From positions 2,666,001 to 2,730,000 of the forward strand of contig OY969722.1 in NCBI GenBank assembly GCA_963702165.1: a DNA stretch of 64,000 bases, read 5' to 3'. The translations under genes and the position numbers were made by a program. Shown one piece after another: positions 43,790-52,975 of the stretch. The DNA comes from Terrimesophilobacter sp963702165 (GTDB taxonomy: Bacteria; Actinomycetota; Actinomycetes; Actinomycetales; Microbacteriaceae). Every line of letters begins with the position of its first letter. Position 1 is the first letter of the stretch. The notes beneath the pieces are model-generated. The model saw only the letters and a program-made list of their open reading frames with translations. It had not been told where the DNA came from and searched no databases.

Positions 43790-45672
43790 CCGGACGCCCC
43801 TTTCCTTGCACCGGGATCGCGCCGGTGTGCTCGGCGGCGTGCCACAGCGTGTCGATGGCGCCGGTGCTGGCGTCGTCGAGCTCTTCGCCCTCTGCGGGTT
43901 CGGCGGCGCTCACGGTGCGCGCGACGATCGAGCGGTACAGGTACCCGCTGTCGTCATCGCGGCGCAACAGCTCGGCGTGGCTGCCGCTGCCCACGACCCG
44001 GCCGTCGTGCATCACCCGGATCACGTCCATGCGGTCGAGGACCAGCGGGCTCGCGCTGACGACGACCGTGGTGCGGCCCTCCCGCGCGTCCCGCAGGCGT
44101 GCCGCGATCTGCGACTCGGTATGCGCGTCGAGTGCGCTGGTCGGTTCGATGAGCACGAGCACCTCGGCGTCGGTGAGGAGCACCCGCGCCAGGCTGAGGC
44201 GCTGGCGTTGTCCGCCGGAGAAGGACCGGCCGCGTTCTGCGACCGTCTGTCGCAGGCCATCCGGCAATCCCTGCGACGGTCTCGGTGGCGGCGGCGTCGT
44301 CCACCGCGCGGCTCACCGCCCTGACCTGTCCGGTCTCCGTTCCCTCGAACGCCGGGTCGCGCGCCCGCTTGACGTCCAGCCCGTCGATGAGCGCGCCACC
44401 GAACAGGTGCGGGTGCGCGTCGCTCACCACGATCCTCTTGCGCAGTTCCCGGATCGGCACCGTCCGGTGGTCGACGGCTCCCCACAGCACCGGCGCATCC
44501 GCGTGCGCACTGTCGTCGAACCGGCCGAGCCTGGTCGCGACCGCCGCCGCCGCATCCGGGTTCGCGTCCACCAGGCCGGTGAACTGGCCGGGTTCGATGA
44601 CGACACCGGATGCCACGTCCACCAGTTCCGCACCGACCGGCGGCGGGGTAGCGGGCGAGGGAACGTCGCGCGCGGCCGGCTGGATTCGCAGCACATCGAG
44701 CACCCGCCGGGTGGCGACGATGCCTTTCGCGAACACCTGGGTCGCCTCGACGCCGGTGCGCAACGGGATCACCAGGAACGTCGCATAGCCGTAGAAGGCG
44801 ATCAGTTCGCCGGCGCTGATGGTGCCGGCCAGCACCAGGCGCGCGCCGTACCAGACGATGAAGGCCAGGAACACGCCGGGCAGGAAGACCTGCAGCCCGT
44901 CCAGCCAGGACTGCAGCTTGGCCAGGTGCACCCCGGCACCGCGCACCCGCTGGGAGCGGGCGGCGTAGCGGGCGATGAATTCGTCCTCGCCGCCGATGCC
45001 GCGCAGCACCCGAAGACCGGCGACGGTGTCGGCGCCGAGGGTGGTGAGCAGGCCGGTCTGCTCGCGCCACTCGGCCTGTCTGGTCTGCAGCGGCCGCAGC
45101 AACAAGGCCAGGAGCCCGCCGAGCACCGGGACCCCGATCAGCACCACCAGTCCGAGCTCCACCGAGGTGGCGAGCATGATCGCGGACACGACCAGGTAGG
45201 CGACGATGCCGCCGCTCAGGCGAGCGACGACATCGAACATGGCGCCGAGGCTCAGCGCATCCGTTGACACCGTGGCGACGATCTCCCCGGATGGCGTGGT
45301 CGCGGTGATCGCCGATCCCGTCTCGGCGGAGTGGTGGCCGATGAGCCGGCCGACGTGGAGGGATGCGCGCACCAGGTTCTTCACCGCCATCCGGTGGCGC
45401 AGCGCGCCGGAGACGGCCTGCACCACGGCGACTGCGAGCAGCAGCGCGCACCACCACCACACCTCGGCTGACTTCGCGGCGACACCATCGTCAATGGCCC
45501 GCCCGAGCAGGTACGGCCAGAGTGCCTGACAGAGCATCCAGATGACCCCGAAGGTCACTCCGCCGATTAGGAACCGCTTCTGGCGGCTGGCCTGCCAGAG
45601 CAGGAAGCGAGGCACCGACTCAAGGTTCGGCCGGTGGGCGGATGGTGCTGTGCCGCTCATCGAAGAGGTCAC
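43770..45672 (-). pseudogene. ABC exporter half-transporter with degenerate ATP site, one frameshift
   Basis: Membrane domain (about 1-330) is normal for ABC exporters (YLLGRAIDDGVAAKSAEVWW, ALLLRPLQTRQAEWREQTGL). In the ATPase domain the place of Walker A reads GQFTGLVDANPDAAAAVATR, without a P-loop lysine. The signature FSGGQRQRLSLARVLL is good, and Walker B is VLVLIEPTSALDAHTES, with Ile where Asp should be. The partner is at 42035. A single-base indel near 44275 separates the two frames (probably error). Substrate unknown; lipid or drug exporters have this form. Confidence 0.82.
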
Positions 45673-45736
45673 TTCCGCGATGCTACGCCGCGAGCCGAAG
45701 CGCTACTAGATCAGCACCCCCGCCCGTCCTGATCGG

Positions 45737-45802
45737 TCGCGCGGGTGCTCCTTTCACGCGCGGGTCGAATTCGACCCGCGCGTGAAAGGTCGACCCGCGC
45801 GA
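45737..45802. repeat. Nested intergenic palindrome, family I, copy 3
   Basis: Outer arms TCGCGCGGGT (45737-45746) and ACCCGCGCGA (45793-45802). The inner palindrome is perfect and 38 bp long (45751-45788); its half is CTTTCACGCGCGGGTCGAA. The core differs from copies 1 and 2 (TCGAATTCGA instead of GTTGCAAC). It lies 3' of the HAD gene, before the ABC exporter. Confidence 0.85.
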
Positions 45803-45816
45803 GGCGTATGCTGCGG

Positions 45817-46650
45817 CTAGTCGAGGCCGAGCACCTTCTGGATGGTGGTGACGACGCCGTTCTCATCATTTGACGGCGCGACGTAGCGGGCGGCGTTGAG
45901 GACCTCCGGATGCGCGTTGGCGACGGCGAAGGACAGATCGGCGGCGGCGAGCAGACCGAGATCGTTCAGGTAGTCACCGAATGCCATCGTCTGCGCTGGG
46001 GTGACGCCGAGCTTCTCCTGCAGCCGATGGACGACCGTCGCCTTGCTCGCATCCGGGCTCATCACATCGACCCAGTGGCCGCCGGAGAGCACGACCTGCT
46101 GGTCGGATGCTGCCTGCTCGAGCGCTGGCAACGTGCGCGCCTCGGCGTCGCCGAAGTCGTAGACCGCGACCTTGAGGAACTCGTCGTCGACCTGCGTGAG
46201 GTCGTCGACGTCGGCGAGTTCGAGGTAGTACTTCTCGGCCTCCTGTCGGAAGGCCCGGTCGGTGCGCTCGACATACGCGGACCGCTTGCCGCAGACCACC
46301 GCGCCGAGGTCGAGACCGCTGCGGACCAGTTCGCGCACCGTGCGCACGAGCCCGTGGACGACATCCGTGCCCATGGTCGCTGAACTCAACTCCTCACCGT
46401 CGCGGACCACATACGCGCCGTTCTCGGCGATGAACACCATGCCGTCGGCTTCCCGCTCGAACAGGTGCGCAAGCGTCGCGTACTGGCGTCCGCTCGCGGG
46501 GCTGAAGGTGATGCCTCGTTCGTGCAGTCGGTGAAGCAGCGGCCAGAGGGAATCCGGGATCTGCTTGTCGCCGTCGAGGAGGGTACCGTCCATGTCGGCG
46601 ACGATCAGGCGGACGTCCTGTCCGGGCGGGGGGAGTATTGGCTCAGGCAT
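45817..46650 (-). CDS. HAD-superfamily phosphatase (Cof type)
   Basis: A 277-residue phosphatase: motif I DMDGTLLDGDKQIP, motif II SPASGRQ, lysine in PDASKATVVHRLQ and motif IV FGDYLNDLGLLAAADLS, with a C2-type cap (VVRDGEELSSATMG to NSPTSTT-like region). Cof-type enzymes hydrolyse sugar phosphates and similar small substrates; the exact one is unknown. It seems to be transcribed with the upstream 93-residue protein gene. Confidence 0.9.
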   Translation of the reverse strand: MPEPILPPPGQDVRLIVADMDGTLLDGDKQIPDSLWPLLHRLHERGITFSPASGRQYATLAHLFEREADGMVFIAENGAYVVRDGEELSSATMGTDVVHGLVRTVRELVRSGLDLGAVVCGKRSAYVERTDRAFRQEAEKYYLELADVDDLTQVDDEFLKVAVYDFGDAEARTLPALEQAASDQQVVLSGGHWVDVMSPDASKATVVHRLQEKLGVTPAQTMAFGDYLNDLGLLAAADLSFAVANAHPEVLNAARYVAPSNDENGVVTTIQKVLGLD

Positions 46651-46705
46651 CCGCTCAGGCTATGAGCCGTACCTGTGTGAGCCGGAAGCGCCATTCAGTT
46701 CCACC

Positions 46706-46760
46706 TTCCGATGACGTTTGTGCCATTCGAGGCCGAACGTTCGCCGTCGTATGGCACAAA
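46706..46760. repeat. Nested intergenic palindrome, family III, copy 1 (right arm shortened)
   Basis: Left arm starts TTCCGATGACGTTTGTGCCAT (written in parts: TTCCGATGACG, TTTGTGCCAT; 46706-46726), inner palindrome CGAACGTTCG (46734-46743), right arm only ATGGCACAAA (46751-46760). The right arm stops where the stop codon of the 93-residue gene begins (46763). Confidence 0.75.
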
Positions 46761-46762
46761 GC

Positions 46763-47044
46763 TCACCTCCAGTGAGATTGCGCCTGACTCGTGCTCTCCG
46801 TCGGACGCCGCGTGCCCGGCCGCCACGCAATCGCACCGGCAAGGAGCCAGAGCAGCAGCGCCGCGCCGCCGACGGTGACGAGCCATCCGGAGATCGCCAG
46901 TTGCACGACCCCGGCACCCACCGAAAAGTTCGCGGCCTCACTCAAACCAGCCAGGCCGAGCAGGGCACCCACTGTGAGGGCCACCCACCCGACATGGAAC
47001 AAGGCCCTCAGGTACGGATTCACTTGAGCGGAACTCGCAGTCAT
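46763..47044 (-). CDS. Small membrane protein with three helices
   Basis: A 93-residue protein with hydrophobic segments (ALFHVGWVALTVGALLGLAG, GVVQLAISGWLVTVGGAALL, LWLLAGAIAW) and a basic tail. No family is recognised. Its 3' end touches family III palindrome copy 1 and its 5' side has copy 2, so it is enclosed by two copies of the same element. Transcription is towards the HAD gene. Confidence 0.6.
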   Translation of the reverse strand: MTASSAQVNPYLRALFHVGWVALTVGALLGLAGLSEAANFSVGAGVVQLAISGWLVTVGGAALLLWLLAGAIAWRPGTRRPTESTSQAQSHWR

Positions 47045-47092
47045 GCGCGTACGCTACACGCCCCAGCGCTCACCCGGTAGCGCTGTGCCGCC

Positions 47093-47159
47093 TTCCGATG
47101 ACGTTTGTGCCATTCGAGGCCGAACGTTCGCCGTCGTATGGCACAAACGTCATCGGGAA
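47093..47159. repeat. Nested intergenic palindrome, family III, copy 2 (complete)
   Basis: Left arm TTCCGATGACG-TTTGTGCCAT (47093-47113), inner CGAACGTTCG (47121-47130), right arm ATGGCACAAA-CGTCATCGGGAA (47138-47159), complementary over 21 bp with one extra G. The left 56 bases are almost identical to copy 1. It lies 6 bases from the pepP stop. Confidence 0.85.
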
Positions 47160-47165
47160 TGCTGT

Positions 47166-48626
47166 CTACTTGGCCTGCTGCTCCCGCATCCACCGCTCCA
47201 AGCCGGACGCGTCGATCGGCATCGCGTCTGAGAGCACCTCTGATCCCGAAGGCGTGACCAGGATGTCGTCCTCGATCCGCACGCCGATTCCGCGCAGCTC
47301 GGGTGGAACCGTTTCGTCGAACGCGTGGAAGTAGAGGCCCGGCTCGACCGTCAGTACCGCACCGGGCTGCAGCGCGGCGCTCTGGTAGGCCTCATAGCTC
47401 GACTGGGCACAGTCGTGTACGTCGAGGCCGAGGTGGTGCCCGATGCCGCACACCAGGTAGCGGCGGTGCTGCTGACCCTGCGGGCTGAGTGCCTCATCCA
47501 CCGAAACCGGAAGGAGTCCCCAGTCGTCCAGGCCGGTGGCGATGACCTCCATGGCAGCCTGGTGGAAGTCGGAGAACAGGCGTCCCGGCGCGACTGCGGC
47601 GAGCCCGGCACGGTGCGAGCGTTCGACGAGATCGTGCACCTGGCGCTGGGCCGGGCTGAAGGACCCGCTGGCGGGGAACGTTCGCGTGACATCGGCTGTG
47701 TAGTAGGAGCGCATCTCGACGCCCATATCGAGCAGCAGCACCTCATTCTCGAGCACTGGTCCGTCGCACCGCACCCAGTGCAGGGTGGGAGCGTGCTCGC
47801 CGCTGCCGACGATCGTCGAATAGCCGGGTCCGTTGCCGAAGGTTCGGGCGTGCCGGTCGAAGGTCCCCTGCAGCCAGCGTTCGCCTCCCCAGCTGATCGC
47901 GTTCGGCAGTTCGCGCAGGACACTCGCGAAACCGTCCACGGTGGTGTCGACAGCCTGCCTGAGCTGGGCGATCTCCCACTCGTCCTTCACCATCCGGAGT
48001 TCCGCGAGCACGCGCATCAGCTCGGGGCTGTAGGGGATATCCCGAACCGCCAGAATGTGCGAGCCGGGCGGACCGACCAGCAGTGGATCGGCCGCGCCGC
48101 TCAGGTCGGCGGCGAGGGAGTCCAGCGTCTTGACCGAGACATCCAGGGCGGCCGACCACTCGGCGGTGCCTGGTGCCGATCCGACCCAGAGTTCGCCGTG
48201 CGCGGCGTCGGCGAAGAAGCCGGTGTCGCCCGGATAGGCAGGGGCCGGGATGTACACCACGGCGTCGTGCCCGCTCCCGCTCGGGTGCAGCACGACCACT
48301 GCGCCCTCGGCCGAGCATCCGGTCAGCCAGTAGAAGTTGCTGTCCGGGCGGAAGTCGTAGTTCGTGTCGTTGCTGCGCACCGGAGCGTGGCCGGAGAGAA
48401 CGACCACGGTGTTGCTCGGGAAGGCATTGCTGAGGCGGTCGCGGTGGGCGGCGGCTGCCGCAGCGGCACCGTCCTGGACCGGAGGAGTTCGATCGGGCGT
48501 GCCCCAGCCCGTCGCCATGAACTCCTGGAAAGCCGGAATCTCCGAGATGCGCGGCAGTCGTGGGTCGACAGTGGTTGGACGCGGCATCGAGGTGGCGGGC
48601 CGGTGGTCGTGAGTGTTGTGGTTCAT
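47166..48626 (-). CDS. pepP: Xaa-Pro aminopeptidase (M24)
   Basis: A 486-residue metallopeptidase that removes the N-terminal residue before proline. N-terminal AMP_N domain (NAFPSNTVVVLSGHAPVRSN, FRPDSNFYWLTGC) and pita-bread domain with metal ligands: DMGVEMRSYYTADVTRTFP (two Asp), GIGHHLGLDVHD (His), TVEPGLYFH (Glu) and GIGVRIEDDILVT (Glu). It is coupled to the MarR gene upstream (ATGA overlap) and is one of the enzymes of the proline-peptide module. Confidence 0.94.
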   Translation of the reverse strand: MNHNTHDHRPATSMPRPTTVDPRLPRISEIPAFQEFMATGWGTPDRTPPVQDGAAAAAAAHRDRLSNAFPSNTVVVLSGHAPVRSNDTNYDFRPDSNFYWLTGCSAEGAVVVLHPSGSGHDAVVYIPAPAYPGDTGFFADAAHGELWVGSAPGTAEWSAALDVSVKTLDSLAADLSGAADPLLVGPPGSHILAVRDIPYSPELMRVLAELRMVKDEWEIAQLRQAVDTTVDGFASVLRELPNAISWGGERWLQGTFDRHARTFGNGPGYSTIVGSGEHAPTLHWVRCDGPVLENEVLLLDMGVEMRSYYTADVTRTFPASGSFSPAQRQVHDLVERSHRAGLAAVAPGRLFSDFHQAAMEVIATGLDDWGLLPVSVDEALSPQGQQHRRYLVCGIGHHLGLDVHDCAQSSYEAYQSAALQPGAVLTVEPGLYFHAFDETVPPELRGIGVRIEDDILVTPSGSEVLSDAMPIDASGLERWMREQQAK

Positions 48627-49090
48627 CTGGCTTTCACCTGGTGGGATTGTTCGAGTTCCGAGAGCACGTGGAGGCAGCGCTCCTCAACGAGCGAGAAGTA
48701 CTTTCGCATCGCCTCGAGGCGGGCGTTGCCGGGGTCGGCGGCGAGTCCCTCATCCGCGACCGCGATGTAGCGTCTGATCGAGCGCAGGGACTCGGTCTCC
48801 ATGGCGCTCCAGATGTCGGGCCGCGCCCGGTAGTACAGCGCCCGCTCGTTCTGCGCCACTACCCGTTCGACGAGCTGCTTCTCGGCGAGTTGGCGCGTCA
48901 TGGTGGAGACGGTGGCGATGCTCGCTCCGGACAGCTCAGACAGTTGGGCCTGGGTCAGGGGGTCCGCGCTGTCGAGCAGGATCCCCAGGATGCGACCGGC
49001 CATGCGAGGCATCCAGCCTTCCAGTTCCACGAGCAAGCCGAGTGACGTGGCGAAGTCATGCGAGACGATCGGGTGGTGGGTATCGGTCAT
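48623..49090 (-). CDS. MarR/GbsR-like transcriptional regulator
   Basis: A 155-residue winged-helix protein: LEGWMPRMAGRILGILLDSA, then QAQLSELSGASIATVSTMTR as recognition helix, and a coiled C-terminal dimer helix (EAMRKYFSLVEERCLHVLSE). GbsR-like regulators are close in layout. MTDTHHPIVSH at 49090 is chosen because the earlier frame overlaps the operator region. Divergent from prolyl oligopeptidase, with a dyad in between; it probably represses the peptide module. Confidence 0.85.
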   Translation of the reverse strand: MTDTHHPIVSHDFATSLGLLVELEGWMPRMAGRILGILLDSADPLTQAQLSELSGASIATVSTMTRQLAEKQLVERVVAQNERALYYRARPDIWSAMETESLRSIRRYIAVADEGLAADPGNARLEAMRKYFSLVEERCLHVLSELEQSHQVKAR

Positions 49091-49177
49091 CGTTGATTCG
49101 TGCTCCCGGGTGACGAGGCGCGCGCTCGCTCGTTCGTATCCTGTCACGAAGAGCACTAATTGTGGGTATTTTCGTAA

Positions 49178-49195
49178 TTTCAGTTGGTACTGAAA
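49178..49195. promoter_or_regulatory. Operator dyad of the peptide-utilisation module
   Basis: TTTCAGT-TGGT-ACTGAAA is a perfect 7-bp dyad with a 4-base centre, typical of MarR sites, in the AT-rich space between the marR-like gene and the prolyl oligopeptidase. Confidence 0.6.
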
Positions 49196-49247
49196 CATCT
49201 TGATGTTAGCGTTTGGGCCAGACCCCCCCTACGCACGAAGGTGACCC

Positions 49248-51272
49248 ATGTCGTTCATCAGCACAGATCCCCAGAATGTGCCGCCGGTTGAGGCGTACGA
49301 GCGGCACTTCCCCTGGTTGGAGGATCACACCGATCCGACCGCCGTGGCGTGGGTGGACGAGCAGAACGCGCTGACTGATGGCTGGTTCAACGCCACCGGA
49401 CTCCGGCAACAGGCACGAAGCCGGATGCGCGCAGCGCTCGAGCGAGAACAGCGCACCAGCCCGACAGTGCGCGGGGGCAAGACGTTCGACCTGCGCAAGG
49501 CTCCCGGCGACGAGCAGTACTCGCTCTGGGTGGCCGAGGGCGGCGTCGAGCGGTGCCTGATCGATCCGGGCGAACTGGATGCGGCAGGCAGCGTAGCGAT
49601 CACCCACTTTGAGCCGAGCCCGGACGGACGGTTGCTCGCGTGGGCCACGGCGGTCTCCGGATCGGATTGGATGACGCTGCGCATCCGGGATGTCGCGTCG
49701 GGGCAGGACCTTTCCGACGAGCTCACTTGGATCAAGTGGGCACAGTCGGCGTGGACGCCGGACAGCGCTGGCTTCTACTACCTGGCGTTCGACCCGCCCG
49801 CAGCAGGCGCAGAGTTGCTCGCCCAGAACAGCGGCCAGCAGATCCGCTATCACCGGGTCGGCGACGCGCAATCGGCGGATGTCGAGGTCTACCGCCGCCC
49901 CGAAGCGCAGTGGCTCGTCGCCGAGGTGCCCGCAGACGGAAGCCGGCTGTTCGTCACCGCGATCGACGGAACCACCCCGGTGCACATTGCCGCGCGCGAT
50001 CTCAGGGTCCCGGACTCTCAGTTCGTCGTTCTCGTCGACAGCACAGAGGAGGTCTCCTACGTCGACGCCCGCGATGAGGTGCTCTATTACGTCTCATACG
50101 AGTCGTCGGCCGACGGTGTGCTGCTCGCACTCGACCTCGACCCGGAGGAACCCGGCCCAGCCCGACCGGTACCGGTTGCACCGGGTTACCTCGACAGCTA
50201 CGTCGCGGCGGTCACCGAACGATTCGTGGTCACCGGGTACTCGTCGCGCTCGCCGCAGGCCTTGGCGAAGACGGACATCGCCACCGGAACCGTGAGCGCG
50301 ATCGAGCTTCCCGAGCACGCCACCGTGTCGCAGCTGGGCACGGTTCCCGGCACCGATCGCATCCTGGTCAGCTACGAAAGCTACGACGAGGGAACCGCCA
50401 TCGTGGATGTGGACCTGACCACAGGGGACCGCGTCGAGCTGTTCCGACAGAGCCCTACTCGCCCGCGCCAGGTGCGGACCTTCGATGCCGTCTCGGCCGA
50501 TGGCGTTGCGGTTCCGGTGGTGCTCGTCGGCTCGGCTCTGGATGATGCCACGGCGCCACGACCCACGCTGCTCGTGGTCTACGGCGGGTATGGCTCCGAC
50601 TTCCTGTCCTACGGACTGGAGGACTGGCACTCGGTGTGGATCGAAGCGGGCGGATTGATCGCCCTCGCAGGCATCCGGGGCGGATCCGAATACGGTGACG
50701 CCTGGCACCGCCAAGGCATGCGGGCCGGCAAGCAGAAGAGCTTTGACGATCTCATCGCGGTCGCCGAGCGGTTGACCGCCGACGGCTGGACCACGACACC
50801 GCAGCTCGGCATCAATGGCATGTCGAACGGCGGCATGGTGGTGGCTGCCGCGCTCACCCAGCGTCCTGACCTGTTCGGCGCAGTGGTCGCCGAGGTGGGC
50901 GTCATGGACATGCTCCAGTTCCACCGTTTCACCGTCGGCGCGGGCTGGATCCGCGAGTTCGGTGATCCGGACGCCCCGGCGGACGCCGAAATCCTGCGCG
51001 AATACTCGCCCCTCCATGCCCTCCAGCCAGGTGTCGCCTACCCGCCGACACTCGTAGCGACCGGTGACCACGACGATCGGGTGCCGCCTGGCGTGCACTC
51101 GTATCGGTTCGCCGCTCGCATGCAACAACTCGCGGCAGAAAGCACCCTCGTGCTGCTGCGCGTGCAGCCGGGAGCCGGACACGGCACCGGGAAAGCCACA
51201 AGCACACGGATCGAGGAGCGAGGCGACATCATCGTCTTCCTCAGTTGTCAGTTGGGGCTATCCCTCACCTGA
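49248..51272 (+). CDS. Prolyl oligopeptidase family serine peptidase (S9A)
   Basis: A 674-residue cytoplasmic peptidase: N-terminal beta-propeller (about 70-400, with repeated strands such as TWIKWAQSAWTPDSAGFYYL and IRVDVATGTV-like) and a C-terminal hydrolase with the catalytic Ser in INGMSNGGMVVAAAL, Asp in ATGDHDDRVPPGHS-like sequence and His in PGAGHGTGK. The oxyanion/substrate part GGIRGGSEYG is present. It cuts peptides after proline. It has no signal peptide, so it works on imported peptides, in agreement with the downstream importer. Confidence 0.93.
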   Translation: MSFISTDPQNVPPVEAYERHFPWLEDHTDPTAVAWVDEQNALTDGWFNATGLRQQARSRMRAALEREQRTSPTVRGGKTFDLRKAPGDEQYSLWVAEGGVERCLIDPGELDAAGSVAITHFEPSPDGRLLAWATAVSGSDWMTLRIRDVASGQDLSDELTWIKWAQSAWTPDSAGFYYLAFDPPAAGAELLAQNSGQQIRYHRVGDAQSADVEVYRRPEAQWLVAEVPADGSRLFVTAIDGTTPVHIAARDLRVPDSQFVVLVDSTEEVSYVDARDEVLYYVSYESSADGVLLALDLDPEEPGPARPVPVAPGYLDSYVAAVTERFVVTGYSSRSPQALAKTDIATGTVSAIELPEHATVSQLGTVPGTDRILVSYESYDEGTAIVDVDLTTGDRVELFRQSPTRPRQVRTFDAVSADGVAVPVVLVGSALDDATAPRPTLLVVYGGYGSDFLSYGLEDWHSVWIEAGGLIALAGIRGGSEYGDAWHRQGMRAGKQKSFDDLIAVAERLTADGWTTTPQLGINGMSNGGMVVAAALTQRPDLFGAVVAEVGVMDMLQFHRFTVGAGWIREFGDPDAPADAEILREYSPLHALQPGVAYPPTLVATGDHDDRVPPGVHSYRFAARMQQLAAESTLVLLRVQPGAGHGTGKATSTRIEERGDIIVFLSCQLGLSLT

Positions 51273-51322
51273 CTCCGCAGCACCATCAGCACTGATCACC
51301 CCTTGACAAGAAGGACCCACGA

Positions 51323-52918
51323 ATGAATTTCATGCACAGCATGCGGCGCCTCGCCGCTCCGCTGGGCGTGGTCGCGGTCGCGGCCATTGCGCTCACCGGT
51401 TGTGTGGCGGCCGACAGCGGCGAAGCCAATGACCGCGCCAGCCAGACCATCAGCATCGCAGGCTGGGACCCCGAGAACCTGATCCCGGGCAACACCTACG
51501 CCTTCCAGCTCAGCACGCTCCTCTACAGCACCTTGCTTCGTCTCGATGCCGAGACCGGTGAGATCAACAACCTCGTCGCCGAGACGGTCGAGTCCGAGGA
51601 CCAGAAGACCTGGAACATCACCCTGCAGGACGGCTGGACCTTCCACGACGGCGAGGCCGTGACCGCGCAGAGCTTCGCGGATGCCTGGAACGCCACCGCG
51701 TACGGCCCGAACGCCTGGATCCAGAACTCCTACTTCGCGAACATCGAAGGCTACGCAGAGCTCAACCCGACCGATGGCTCAACTCCGGCCGTCGACACGC
51801 TGTCGGGTGTCGAGGTCGTGAACGATCTCGAGTTGACCGTGACGCTGACCGAGCCGAACGGCCTGTTCCCGTACACCCTCGCGAACTTCGCGCTGTCCCC
51901 GCTGCCGTCGGTGGCGTTCGAGGACCTGGAGGCCTTCAGCAAGAACCCGATCGGCAACGGCGCGTATGAGCTGTCGGGTTCCTACACGGTGAACGACACG
52001 GTGAGCCTCGTGCGCTACGAGGACTACGCCGGCGCCGCTGCGGCCACCAAGTACCTGGACTTCGTGCCGTACACCAACTTCTCCACGGCCTACAACGACG
52101 TGCTCGCCGGCAGCGTCGACATGGTCTACCCGGTGCCGCCGGAGCGCCTGAGTGACGTTGAGTCGAGCTTCGGTGACTCTCGCGCAGAGTCGCCCATTCC
52201 CAACCTCAACTACCTCGCCTTCCCGATGTGGGAAGAGCGCTTCCAGGATGCCGACCTGCGCCGGGCACTGTCGATGGCGATCGACCGTGAATCCATTGTC
52301 AAGACGATTCTGCAGGGGGCAGGCCAGGCCGCGTACGGCATGGCACCGCAGTCGGCTGAGGGCGCACGCGCGAACACGTGTGAGTTCTGCGTGTACGACC
52401 CGGAGGCCGCCAAGGAGCTGCTCGCCGCGGCTGGTGGCTGGGAGGGTCCGATGACCCTGTGGGCATCGAGCTACGGCAACAACGACCAGATCCTGCAGGC
52501 CATCGCCAACCAGTTGAAGAACAACCTCGGCATTGAAGACGTCACCTTCGAGCTGGGGGAGAACGTCTACCAGCAGGTGATGAACAAGGAGAACGACGGT
52601 CCGTCGCTCGAGTACTGGGGTGCGTTCTTCCCGCACATCCAGGCCATGGTCGAGCCGTTCTTCGGCACCACGGGTGCCGGCAACGTCACGGGATACAGCA
52701 ACGCCGAGGTCGACGAACTGCTGGCGCGCGGAGACGCGACGTCCGGTGCGGAAGCCATCGAGTTCTATCAGCAGGCCGAGGACATCGCCCTGAAGGACAT
52801 GTTCATCGCCCCGCTGTACTTCCAAACGTTCACTGCGGTCTGGAGCGACCGTATTCAGAGTGTTCCGGTCGGCCCGCAGGGCTTCGGCGACCTGACCACC
52901 CTGAAGCTGGCCAACTAG
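51323..52918 (+). CDS. Peptide ABC transporter substrate-binding lipoprotein
   Basis: Lipobox in GVVAVAAIALTGC, then a family 5 binding protein of 531 residues (SRLETGEINNLVAETVE-like start, LQDGWTFHDGEAVTAQSFA, then PNLNYLAFPMWEERFQDADL and RRALSMAIDRESIVKTIL). This is DppA/OppA. It captures oligopeptides for the transporter encoded directly downstream. It begins 50 bases after the peptidase and is likely in the same transcript; a hairpin follows it. Confidence 0.93.
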   Translation: MNFMHSMRRLAAPLGVVAVAAIALTGCVAADSGEANDRASQTISIAGWDPENLIPGNTYAFQLSTLLYSTLLRLDAETGEINNLVAETVESEDQKTWNITLQDGWTFHDGEAVTAQSFADAWNATAYGPNAWIQNSYFANIEGYAELNPTDGSTPAVDTLSGVEVVNDLELTVTLTEPNGLFPYTLANFALSPLPSVAFEDLEAFSKNPIGNGAYELSGSYTVNDTVSLVRYEDYAGAAAATKYLDFVPYTNFSTAYNDVLAGSVDMVYPVPPERLSDVESSFGDSRAESPIPNLNYLAFPMWEERFQDADLRRALSMAIDRESIVKTILQGAGQAAYGMAPQSAEGARANTCEFCVYDPEAAKELLAAAGGWEGPMTLWASSYGNNDQILQAIANQLKNNLGIEDVTFELGENVYQQVMNKENDGPSLEYWGAFFPHIQAMVEPFFGTTGAGNVTGYSNAEVDELLARGDATSGAEAIEFYQQAEDIALKDMFIAPLYFQTFTAVWSDRIQSVPVGPQGFGDLTTLKLAN

Positions 52919-52929
52919 TCCCACCTACC

Positions 52930-52961
52930 CGGCCGGCCGTGCGTCCGCGCACGGCCGGCCG
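52930..52961 (+). terminator. Intra-operon stem-loop after the peptide-binding protein
   Basis: CGGCCGGCCGTGCG pairs perfectly with CGCACGGCCGGCCG (14 bp, 4-base loop). It lies 11 bases after the stop and 15 before the permease start. It probably stabilises the binding-protein mRNA or limits permease synthesis. Confidence 0.75.
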
Positions 52962-52975
52962 ATCTGGAGCCAAGC

